Both the position numbers and the translations under genes were made by a program. A stretch of DNA of 9,041 nucleotides from an uncultured Desulfotignum sp. GTDB lineage: Bacteria; Desulfobacterota; Desulfobacteria; Desulfobacterales; Desulfobacteraceae. Position 1 is the stretch's first letter, and the number at the start of each line of letters is the position of its first letter. The DNA lies in assembly GCA_937951975.1 (NCBI GenBank), contig CALGAJ010000292.1, positions 1-9,041 on the forward strand. Direction: 5' to 3'. Positions 1 to 5,978 of this stretch are shown here, in pieces. The notes under the pieces are model-generated. The model ran no database searches. It was not told the origin of the DNA and worked only from the letters and a program-made list of their open reading frames with translations.

Positions 1-646
1 GCATGATATCATAATGGATATTGGCCACCAGCAGATCACAGGGCAGGTCCACAATGGTTTCGCCCCGGGCCTGAAACGCCAGAATCCGGTCGTTCCAGCC
101 GTTGAGCCCAATGTTTTTCCGGGTGGTTTCCACGGCCAGACGATTGAAATCACAGGCCAGGATCCGGGCACATCCCATGGCTGCGGCGCCTAAAGCCAGA
201 AGCCCGGTACCGGTGCCGATATCCAGGACCGTGTGGACCGGTTCGGAAGCACACACCCGGCAGATGAGATCCAGGCAGTCATGGGTCGTGGGGTGGCGCC
301 CGGTGCCGAACACCACGCCCGGATCCATCATGACCGGACGTTTTCCATGGATCTGTTCAGGGATCTCCCAGGGCGGGAAAATGCAAAAATCAGCCACATC
401 ATAGGGGTGAACCGCATCCCCGTGCCACTGCTCCCAGGTCATTTCATACACATCTTTAAACTCGACACCGGGATTGTCCGTCTTTATCCGGTCGGCCAGA
501 TCCGGCACGGGTTGGGAAAAAAACACGAACGAGGTGCCCTGTTCCTGCCACAGACCCAGAAACCGGGGATCAGATGAGATGTCCGTGTCCAGGGAAAGCA
601 TGCCTTCAAAATAGTGGATCACCAAATTTTGATACGGGTTTTTCAT
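1..646 (-). CDS. PrmA-like SAM-dependent methyltransferase, 5' part only (C-terminus beyond window)
   Basis: Reading the minus strand from the ATG at 646-644 gives about 215 codons with no stop before the left edge, so the C-terminus is missing. The protein resembles ribosomal protein L11 methyltransferase (PrmA), which uses S-adenosylmethionine to methylate L11. Visible features are the family block DPGVVFGTGRHPTT at residues 108-121, SAM-binding motif I DIGTGTG at 142-148, and a VANI motif near the cut end that corresponds to the AANI motif of PrmA. The N-terminal region is compact and differs from the PrmA encoded next door, so this is a paralogue, not a duplicate copy. No Shine-Dalgarno sequence is visible before the chosen ATG. 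The gene is divergent from prmA at 740. PrmA-family membership is well supported by motifs. The substrate, L11 or another protein, cannot be told from sequence. Confidence 0.85.
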   Translation of the reverse strand, partial: MKNPYQNLVIHYFEGMLSLDTDISSDPRFLGLWQEQGTSFVFFSQPVPDLADRIKTDNPGVEFKDVYEMTWEQWHGDAVHPYDVADFCIFPPWEIPEQIHGKRPVMMDPGVVFGTGRHPTTHDCLDLICRVCASEPVHTVLDIGTGTGLLALGAAAMGCARILACDFNRLAVETTRKNIGLNGWNDRILAFQARGETIVDLPCDLLVANIHYDIM

Positions 647-656
647 AAAATACAGT

Positions 657-685
657 TTGACTTTGCTAAAAATATGAAAAATAAT
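657..685 (+). promoter_or_regulatory. Candidate sigma70-type promoter for the prmA-mla operon
   Basis: TTGACT (657-662) and AATAAT (680-685) are separated by exactly 17 bases, and each hexamer matches consensus at 5 of 6 positions. Transcription would start near 691-693, giving a leader of about 48 bases before the prmA ATG at 740. This is the best promoter candidate in the window, although the AT-rich setting lowers its specificity. Confidence 0.5.
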
Positions 686-690
686 CTTTT

Positions 691-720
691 ATTATGAAAA
701 ATTCAAGAACCGATTCACAA
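691..720 (-). promoter_or_regulatory. Candidate sigma70-type promoter for the PrmA-like gene
   Basis: On the minus strand, TTGTGA (plus 715-720) and CATAAT (plus 691-696) are separated by 18 bases. The -35 matches consensus at 4 of 6 positions and the -10 at 5 of 6. It lies about 45 bases upstream of the ATG at 646. The region is very AT-rich, so chance matches are likely. Confidence 0.3.
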
Positions 721-739
721 AGATCATTTGGGCGCTGAC

Positions 740-1666
740 ATGGAATACCGGAAAATCATTGCCGGGTTTGAATCAGACGATCCGGCCCTGGCCGAAGAAT
801 TGATCTGTGACATGTTCTTTTCATCCGGCATCACGGGTGTGGTGTGTCATCTGCCCCTGGCGGAACCGGATGAAGGGTTCGGCACGCCCACGCCGATTGT
901 GCCCGACGGCAACCGTATTGAAGGGTATCTGCCTGAAACCCCGGCGGTGGATGACATTCTGGCACAGCTCAGCCGCCGGGCCGAAGCACTGGCCCGGGAC
1001 GGCGTCCATGTGACGGTCAAGACGGAAACCGTGGCGGATCAGGACTGGGCCCATGCCTGGAAAGCGCACTTCCATGTGATGCGCATCACGGACCGCATCG
1101 TGGTGAAACCGGCATGGCAACCCTATGATCCACAACCCGGCGATCTGGTGATCCACCTGGACCCGGGCATGGCGTTCGGGACCGGTACCCATCCTTCCAC
1201 CTGCATGTGCCTGAAACAGATTCAGGCCGGTCTTACCCCGGGACAGACATTTCTGGATGTGGGGTGCGGGTCGGGGATTTTGATGATTGCGGCGGCCAGA
1301 CTGGGGGCATCCCGGATGGCGGGGGTGGACACGGACCCGGCCGCCGTGGCTGTGGCCAAAGAAAACCTGGAGAAAAATGAGGTGCCCGCCGACCAGTATC
1401 ACCTGTGTGCCGGCACCCTGGATCAGATGGAGCCCGCACCATATGACCTGATTGCCGCCAACATCATTGCCCAGACCCTGGTGGCCATTATGGGGGATAT
1501 CCGTGAGCGCATGGCCCCGGATGGCCGGGCCGTTCTTTCCGGAATCATCCTGGAGCGGCTGCCGGATGTGGAAACCGCCCTGGAAGAGCAGGGGCTGACC
1601 ATCCTGATCCGGGACACGGATGCCGAGTGGGTCACAATCACTGTGGGCCGGGAATCCTGTGACTGA
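740..1666 (+). CDS. prmA: Ribosomal protein L11 methyltransferase PrmA
   Basis: This 308-residue protein has the usual PrmA length and order: an N-terminal substrate-recognition domain, a linker, and a C-terminal Rossmann methyltransferase domain. PrmA transfers methyl groups from S-adenosylmethionine to ribosomal protein L11 in the cytoplasm. Visible motifs are LDPGMAFGTGTHPST at 140-154, SAM motif I DVGCGSG at 173-179, and AANII at 239-243, which corresponds to the catalytic-site loop of the family. The W-rich segment before the linker (DQDWAHAWKAHF) is also typical. I chose the ATG at 740, where the family-like sequence MEYRKI begins. A TTG at 728 would add four residues. Neither start has a clear Shine-Dalgarno sequence. 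The stop overlaps the next gene by 8 bases, so prmA appears to head the mla-type operon. Confidence 0.95.
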   Translation: MEYRKIIAGFESDDPALAEELICDMFFSSGITGVVCHLPLAEPDEGFGTPTPIVPDGNRIEGYLPETPAVDDILAQLSRRAEALARDGVHVTVKTETVADQDWAHAWKAHFHVMRITDRIVVKPAWQPYDPQPGDLVIHLDPGMAFGTGTHPSTCMCLKQIQAGLTPGQTFLDVGCGSGILMIAAARLGASRMAGVDTDPAAVAVAKENLEKNEVPADQYHLCAGTLDQMEPAPYDLIAANIIAQTLVAIMGDIRERMAPDGRAVLSGIILERLPDVETALEEQGLTILIRDTDAEWVTITVGRESCD

Positions 1667-2783
1667 GCTGAACATCAACCACACCGATACCGGCCAAACC
1701 CTTGTTTTTTCAGGGCGTATGGATGCCGACGGCATTGCAAAGATATGGAAACCGGCCTGCGACGGGATCAGTAACCATGCCGGGGCCGACTTGACCCTGG
1801 ATCTGTCCGGGGTGACCTATTTCGACATGGCCGGTGCCGCGTTCGTGGTCCATCTGGACCGCACGGCCCGGGAACAGAACCTGAAATCCATCCGCACCAC
1901 CGGGCTGAACCCGGCTGCTGCCAGCCTGGTGGAACGGCTTTCCCGGAAAGATCTTTCCGCCCCGGAACCGGCTCCGTCTGCCGGCCGTATCCGGATGTTT
2001 GTGGAAAATCAGGGCCGAGGCCTGGCTGCGTTCCGGGATGATGTCAAAAACTATATTGCGTTTTTCGGGGAGATCTGCTGGTTTTTCAGCACCAGCCTGT
2101 TGCGCCCCAACCGGATCCGGTGGGGGGAAACGTGGCGGGTGGCGGAACAGGCCGGGGTGAACGCATTGCCCATCGTGGCCTTGATCAGCTTTATTGTGGG
2201 TCTGGTCATGGCGTTTCAGTCCGCCATCCCCATGAAGATGTTCGGAGCGGAAATCTATGTGGCCAACCTCATCGGCCTGGCCATGGTGCGGGAACTGGGG
2301 CCTTTGATGACCGCCATCGTCCTGGCCGGGCGGTCCGCATCCGCGTTTGCCGCGGAAATCGGTACCATGAAAATCAATGAAGAGATCGATGCATTGACCA
2401 TCATGGGGCTGGAACCGGTGCGGTTCCTGATCCTGCCCCGGGTGATCGCTTCCACGCTCATGACGCCGTTGCTCACGGTGTTCGCCATCCTGGTGGGAAT
2501 CCTGGGAGGGGCCGTGGTGATCCTGTCTCTGGGGCATCCGTTTTCCGCCTATTACAACCAGGTGGTGGGATTTGTGTCCTGGGGGGATTTTACGGGCGGC
2601 ATGATCAAATGTTTTGTGTTCGGGGTGCTCATTGCCGCCACCGGATGCATCAGAGGATACCAGACCCGTCAGGGGCCGTCGGCTGTGGGCGAGGCCGCCA
2701 CAAGGGCCGTGGTGTCGTCCATTATTCTCATTGCCGTGTTTGACGGGATTTTTTCAATTATTTACTATGTGTTGGATGTGTGA
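1659..2783 (+). CDS. MlaE-family lipid ABC transporter permease with fused N-terminal STAS domain
   Basis: Residues 1-100 (counted from the GTG at 1659) look like a STAS domain, the fold of MlaB. From about 125 to the end the protein is an MlaE/YrbE-type permease with several hydrophobic segments and the family signature around EIGTMKINEEIDAL (about 233-246). In the Mla system the permease sits in the inner membrane and moves phospholipid, powered by MlaF. The fusion gives permease and STAS partner in one chain. At the usual D-S/T-x-G site the STAS domain reads D56-M57-A58-G59, so the Ser/Thr is missing. I chose the GTG at 1659 because the STAS fold begins there and it overlaps the prmA stop by 8 bases. 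The ATG at 1620 would add 13 unlikely residues inside prmA. It overlaps the ATPase gene by 4 bases. The direction of lipid transport cannot be inferred. Confidence 0.92.
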   Translation: MTELNINHTDTGQTLVFSGRMDADGIAKIWKPACDGISNHAGADLTLDLSGVTYFDMAGAAFVVHLDRTAREQNLKSIRTTGLNPAAASLVERLSRKDLSAPEPAPSAGRIRMFVENQGRGLAAFRDDVKNYIAFFGEICWFFSTSLLRPNRIRWGETWRVAEQAGVNALPIVALISFIVGLVMAFQSAIPMKMFGAEIYVANLIGLAMVRELGPLMTAIVLAGRSASAFAAEIGTMKINEEIDALTIMGLEPVRFLILPRVIASTLMTPLLTVFAILVGILGGAVVILSLGHPFSAYYNQVVGFVSWGDFTGGMIKCFVFGVLIAATGCIRGYQTRQGPSAVGEAATRAVVSSIILIAVFDGIFSIIYYVLDV

Positions 2784-3544
2784 AAGAACCGATTATACAA
2801 GTAAAGCACCTGTTTGCCGGGTATAACGGCCAGGCCATTATGGAGGATCTGACCTTTGACATCAACAAAGGGGAGATTTTCGTGATCCTGGGCGGGTCCG
2901 GGTGCGGCAAGAGCACGGTGCTCAAGCACATGATCGGGCTGGTACCGCCGGTGTCCGGCCAGGTGCTGATTCATGGGAAGGACATGGTGGCGGCCCGGGG
3001 AAAAGAACGGACCCGGCTTTTGCGAAAGATCGGTGTGGCGTTCCAGAACGGAGCCCTGTTCGGGTCCATGACCGTGCTGGAGAATATCATGCTGCCGTTG
3101 ACCGCTTTCACCGACCTGTCTGATGACGCGGCCCGGATGCTTGCCCTGGCCAAACTCGGCCTGGTGGACCTGAGCCGCAACAGCCATCGGCTGCCGGGTG
3201 AGTTGAGCGGGGGCATGAGAAAACGGGCCGCCATTGCCCGGGCCATGGCCCTGGATCCCGGAGTCCTGTTCCTGGATGAGCCGTCCGCGGGCCTGGATCC
3301 TCTGACCTCCGCGGAACTGGACCTGCTTATCAAGGATCTGGCCCGGACCCTGGGCATCACGTTTGTGATCGTCACCCATGAACTGGAAAGCATTCTGTCC
3401 ATTGCCGACAACACCATCATGCTGGAAAAAGAAACCAGAGGGATCATCGCCACAGGCCACCCCAGAGACCTGAAAGCAAATCCCGCCAATGAATACGCGT
3501 ACCGGTTTTTCAACCGGAACCCTGAAAAAGAGAAAAAACCATGA
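2780..3544 (+). CDS. MlaF-family ABC transporter ATP-binding protein
   Basis: This 254-residue cytoplasmic ATPase would energise the adjacent MlaE-type permease. All ABC motifs are present: Walker A GGSGCGKST at 38-46, Q-loop Q89 in the MlaF-like context FQNGALF, signature LSGGM at 142-146, Walker B VLFLDE at 162-167 with catalytic E167, D-loop ending at D173, and H-loop H200. The M-R-K-R sequence after the signature is typical of the MlaF/Ttg2A group. The start is a GTG that shares four bases with the permease stop (GTGA). It has no obvious Shine-Dalgarno sequence, so translation is probably coupled to the permease gene. The end overlaps the next ATG in the same way (ATGA). The assignment to the MlaF group is strong. 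The exact lipid substrate is unknown. Confidence 0.95.
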   Translation: MKEPIIQVKHLFAGYNGQAIMEDLTFDINKGEIFVILGGSGCGKSTVLKHMIGLVPPVSGQVLIHGKDMVAARGKERTRLLRKIGVAFQNGALFGSMTVLENIMLPLTAFTDLSDDAARMLALAKLGLVDLSRNSHRLPGELSGGMRKRAAIARAMALDPGVLFLDEPSAGLDPLTSAELDLLIKDLARTLGITFVIVTHELESILSIADNTIMLEKETRGIIATGHPRDLKANPANEYAYRFFNRNPEKEKKP

Positions 3545-4635
3545 CCCAAAATGCCAATTATTTTAAACTCGGCCTGTTCGTGATCGCGGCTTTCTGCCTG
3601 GGCGTCGGGTTTCTCATCATGTTCGGGGCCGGCGAGTTTCTGAAAAAAGAGATCCTGGCTGAAACCTGTTTCAACGAGTCGGTCCAGGGGCTGGATGTGG
3701 GATCTGAAGTCAAATACAAGGGCGTGCGCATCGGAACCGTCAAAGCCATCACCACCCCGGTCAAAGCCTATCAGGCCCAGTCCCGGTGTGTGCTGGTGGT
3801 GTTTGCCCTGGATCTGGACGCATTTCCCGCCAACGGGAATCAGGACCCGGAAGATGCGGTCAAGGCGGCAGTGGAGAATGGACTCACCGTGTATCTGAGC
3901 TTCAAAGGCATTACCGGGGCCGCATATCTGGAAACCGATTACCTGTCGGACATCACTGATCCGGTGGATATCACCTGGACACCGGACAACCTGTATATCC
4001 CGTCCCGGAAAAGCAGTATCAAGCGGTTGAGCGATGCCGTGAACCTGATTCTGGAAAACCTGACCGAGATCAATGTCATGGGAATGACAGGCAACCTGGA
4101 AAAACTGCTGGTAACATTGAACCGGAAAACCGAGGCATTGGATGTGGCCGGGATCTCCCGGCGGACTTCAGCCATGATGGACGAGGTCCGGAACACCAGC
4201 CGCATCCTGTCTGAAACCCTTGAATCTCCGGATTTCCGTGACATGCTCCGGGACGCCAAAGGATCTTTCACCAATATCCGCACCCTGGTGACCGACATCC
4301 GGGAGCCGGTGACCCGGACCATCGAGGATCTGGGGCAAGCTGCGGCCAGCGCTAAAACAGTGACCCAGAATCTGGAACAGGGCGCCGACACCCGGCTTGC
4401 AGACCTGTCTAAACAGGTGGACGGGCTCATGGAAAGCCTGAACACCACCATCGCCATGCTGGAGAACCTGGTCTGGCTCAACAGTGAGACCATCAACCGG
4501 ACCATCAGTAATTTTGAACATACCTCTGAAAATCTCAAGCAGATGAGCCTGGAAATCCGGCGGTATCCCGCCCGCCTCCTGCTGGAAAGGCCGCCTAAGC
4601 CCAATGAAGACCGTATCATGGAGGGGGGGAAATGA
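3541..4635 (+). CDS. MlaD-type MCE-domain protein with long helical C-terminal region
   Basis: The protein has 364 residues. Residues 10-29 form one N-terminal membrane anchor with no cleavage site, placing the rest in the periplasm. A single MCE domain follows at about 38-120, with the typical segment VQGLDVGSEVKYKGVRIGTV and, near its end, LSFKGITGAAYLE. MCE proteins form rings that bind or channel lipids between membranes. The region from about 155 to 350 is predicted helical from its heptad-like leucine/isoleucine pattern and lack of hydrophobic segments. It makes this protein about twice as long as E. coli MlaD (about 183 residues), which suggests a needle or barrel extension across the periplasm, as proposed for PqiB-like proteins. 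It overlaps both neighbours by 4 bases. The domain call is firm and the structural role of the tail is inferred. Confidence 0.9.
   Translation: MTQNANYFKLGLFVIAAFCLGVGFLIMFGAGEFLKKEILAETCFNESVQGLDVGSEVKYKGVRIGTVKAITTPVKAYQAQSRCVLVVFALDLDAFPANGNQDPEDAVKAAVENGLTVYLSFKGITGAAYLETDYLSDITDPVDITWTPDNLYIPSRKSSIKRLSDAVNLILENLTEINVMGMTGNLEKLLVTLNRKTEALDVAGISRRTSAMMDEVRNTSRILSETLESPDFRDMLRDAKGSFTNIRTLVTDIREPVTRTIEDLGQAAASAKTVTQNLEQGADTRLADLSKQVDGLMESLNTTIAMLENLVWLNSETINRTISNFEHTSENLKQMSLEIRRYPARLLLERPPKPNEDRIMEGGK
4620..4624 (+). promoter_or_regulatory. Strong Shine-Dalgarno sequence for the lipoprotein gene
   Basis: GGAGG followed by a run of G lies 7 bases before the ATG at 4632, inside the end of the MCE gene. 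It supports this start and suggests that the last gene of the operon can initiate efficiently by itself. The upstream junctions at 2780 and 3541 have weak sites or none. Confidence 0.7.
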
Positions 4636-5249
4636 AACCGATTTGGATTCGCTGGATTATTTTCCTCTGGGTAATTGTTGTGACGGGAATTTTTTTGTCC
4701 GGATGTTCCGGGATCATCCGGGATTTTCCGGAAACCCATCTGTTTGTGATTGAATCCCCTGAAATCAATGCCTCAGCCGAGGGTTTTGAAACCGGCCGGG
4801 GCCTGTTGATCCGCCAGTTTGATATCTCGGCGGAATTTGAAAGCAGTTTTTTTGTCTACAAAGTGTCCGACAACCGGTTCATTAATGATTATTACAATAA
4901 ATTCATGGTGTCTCCGGCCCGGATGATTTCCGACGCGGTCCGGGACGCGCTGGACGGTTCGGTTTATTTCCGGCAGGTGCCGGCCAGTGAACCGGACCGG
5001 ATCATGTATCGTCTGTCCGGAAAAATCACGCACCTGTATGCCGATATCCAGGACCCGTCCCATCCCCGGGCCGTCATGGCGCTGCGGCTGCTGCTTGAAA
5101 AACAGACCGGCAGCGGGTTCATGCCGGTGATCAATCAGGTCTACAGCGCTGTAGAACCGGCATCTGAAAATCGTCCCGATACCCTGGCCCGGGCCTGGAA
5201 CCTCTGCCTGGAAAAGGTGATCACCAAATTCCTTGCCGACCTCCAATAA
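4632..5249 (+). CDS. PqiC-like ABC-transport auxiliary outer-membrane lipoprotein
   Basis: This 205-residue protein starts with a basic and hydrophobic signal peptide and a lipobox L22-S23-G24-C25, so it should be a lipoprotein cleaved before C25. Serine follows the cysteine with no aspartate at +2, which in the E. coli Lol rule favours the outer membrane. The mature part (alternating strands, SVYFRQVPAS, LYRLSGKITHLYAD-like pattern) and its position after an MCE gene fit the ABC-type transport auxiliary lipoprotein family (PqiC/DUF330). PqiC-type proteins are thought to dock the MCE assembly at the outer membrane. It is the last gene of the operon and overlaps the MCE gene by 4 bases. The family call rests partly on context because the sequence motifs of this family are weak. 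The lipoprotein call is firm. Confidence 0.82.
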   Translation: MKPIWIRWIIFLWVIVVTGIFLSGCSGIIRDFPETHLFVIESPEINASAEGFETGRGLLIRQFDISAEFESSFFVYKVSDNRFINDYYNKFMVSPARMISDAVRDALDGSVYFRQVPASEPDRIMYRLSGKITHLYADIQDPSHPRAVMALRLLLEKQTGSGFMPVINQVYSAVEPASENRPDTLARAWNLCLEKVITKFLADLQ

Positions 5250-5289
5250 CGGGGTCAGGCTTTCCTTATTGTAGTTATTTTGTCAGCGG

Positions 5290-5362
5290 GATCAGGCCGG
5301 CGTTGTCGTTATTGTCAGCCGGCGGTACCGGGGCCTGCAGGGGTCTGGTCTGATCAGGCCGG
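5290..5362. repeat. 11-base direct repeat in the convergent intergenic region
   Basis: GATCAGGCCGG occurs at 5290-5300 and again at 5352-5362 on the plus strand. The second copy contains the stop codon of the exported protein gene. Between them is a GCCGGC...GCCGGC inverted pair (5296-5301 and 5318-5323) without a T-run, so it does not look like an intrinsic terminator. The origin is unclear and the repeat may be chance in GC-rich sequence. Confidence 0.4.
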
Positions 5363-5848
5363 TAAGGGAAATCCCCCGGGGCCGACTTTCCAGGTGCCGT
5401 CTTCTTTGACTGCCGTGACCGTGGTCTCAAATTCATGTTCTTCGAGCAACCCAAAGACATATCCCACAATCCGGTAAAGGGGATTGATGCTGCGGATCAT
5501 GACGGCTGACAACTCGATGACGGCAGTATCTTCATCCTGTTCCACCACCCGGGTTTTCACAAGCAAAGGGCGCATTTTCAAATAATCCATTTCCAGCCCC
5601 CGCCGGGCCGCGTCCTGTTCCTGCATCCTAAAGTACATGGTCACGCGGTTGACATCATTTTCATTGTACAGGGCTTCCCGGCTCAGGTAATCAGCCATGT
5701 CCTCATCCAGCATGAAAAATTTGCGGGTAAAGGTTTTGACCACCTCTTCCGGAGAATCGGCTGTTTCCGCCTGGACCACCGGGGCACAAAGGCCCAGGAC
5801 CAAGGTCAGAAAGACCAGCAGCGATATCGACTTGAAGCAGAGTTTCAT
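5354..5848 (-). CDS. Small exported protein of unknown function
   Basis: I do not recognise a named family. The 164-residue product has an N-terminal signal peptide (K2, K6, then a hydrophobic stretch to about residue 22) with a likely signal peptidase I site after V25-Q26-A27. The LGLC segment is not a good lipobox, so it is probably soluble and periplasmic. The mature part starts SPEEVVKTFTRKFF, followed by charged helices and then strand-rich sequence ending in DGTWKVG. This pattern resembles NTF2-like/DUF4878-type small exported proteins, but that is only an impression. I chose the ATG at 5848 because it begins the signal peptide and has AAGGAG 9 bases upstream. A longer frame back to 5959 lacks a ribosome site and would bury the signal peptide. 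A frameshift near 5373-5377 may have shortened the C-terminus. It is convergent with the lipid-transport operon. Confidence 0.85.
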   Translation of the reverse strand: MKLCFKSISLLVFLTLVLGLCAPVVQAETADSPEEVVKTFTRKFFMLDEDMADYLSREALYNENDVNRVTMYFRMQEQDAARRGLEMDYLKMRPLLVKTRVVEQDEDTAVIELSAVMIRSINPLYRIVGYVFGLLEEHEFETTVTAVKEDGTWKVGPGGFPLPA

Positions 5849-5857
5849 GGGTTGCGT

Positions 5858-5863
5858 CTCCTT
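5858..5863 (-). promoter_or_regulatory. Shine-Dalgarno sequence deciding the start of the exported protein gene
   Basis: On the minus strand AAGGAG is followed by 9 bases and then the ATG at 5848. No comparable site precedes the upstream in-frame ATG at 5959, which supports the shorter product with an exposed signal peptide. Confidence 0.75.
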
Positions 5864-5905
5864 ATTATGGGTATAAATTGGGTTTGGGTCTGTTTTTACC
5901 GCTTT

Positions 5906-5934
5906 TTCATAGCAGAGAACCACGCAATGTTCAA
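5906..5934 (-). promoter_or_regulatory. Candidate sigma70-type promoter for the exported protein gene
   Basis: On the minus strand TTGAAC (plus 5929-5934) and TATGAA (plus 5906-5911) are separated by 17 bases, each matching consensus at 4 of 6 positions. Transcription would start about 50 bases before the ATG at 5848. This suggests the gene can be expressed independently of priA, which ends 130 bases upstream on the same strand. Confidence 0.4.
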
Positions 5935-5978
5935 CTGATTTCAATGCCGGGAAATTCATTTTCTGAAATCGGGGTGAA

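Noticed and set aside
102..577. Two plus-strand open frames at 102-404 and 233-577
   Set aside because: They lie opposite the PrmA-like methyltransferase, whose minus-strand frame carries conserved SAM motifs. No motif is seen in the plus-strand translations.
821..2537. Long minus-strand open frames opposite prmA (821-1735) and the permease gene (1710-2537)
   Set aside because: They have low-complexity His/Gly/Gln-rich translations and lie opposite genes with clear family motifs. They are shadows of codon bias.
5244..5273. CAATAA...TTATTG inverted pair after the lipoprotein gene, considered as a terminator
   Set aside because: The stem is only six A/T-rich pairs with a long loop, and no T-run follows.
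5320..5358. Cluster of palindromic restriction-like sites (GGTACC, CCTGCAGG, TGATCA), considered as a cloning remnant
   Set aside because: Such six- to eight-base palindromes occur by chance in GC-rich DNA, and no vector-like sequence surrounds them.
5849..5959. N-terminal extension of the exported protein to an ATG at 5959
   Set aside because: It would place 37 polar residues before the signal peptide and has no ribosome binding site, while the ATG at 5848 has a good one.
5937..5970. GATTTCA...TGAAATC inverted repeat downstream of priA, considered as a terminator
   Set aside because: The 7-base stem has a 20-base loop and no T-tract on the minus strand, so it is not a convincing intrinsic terminator.
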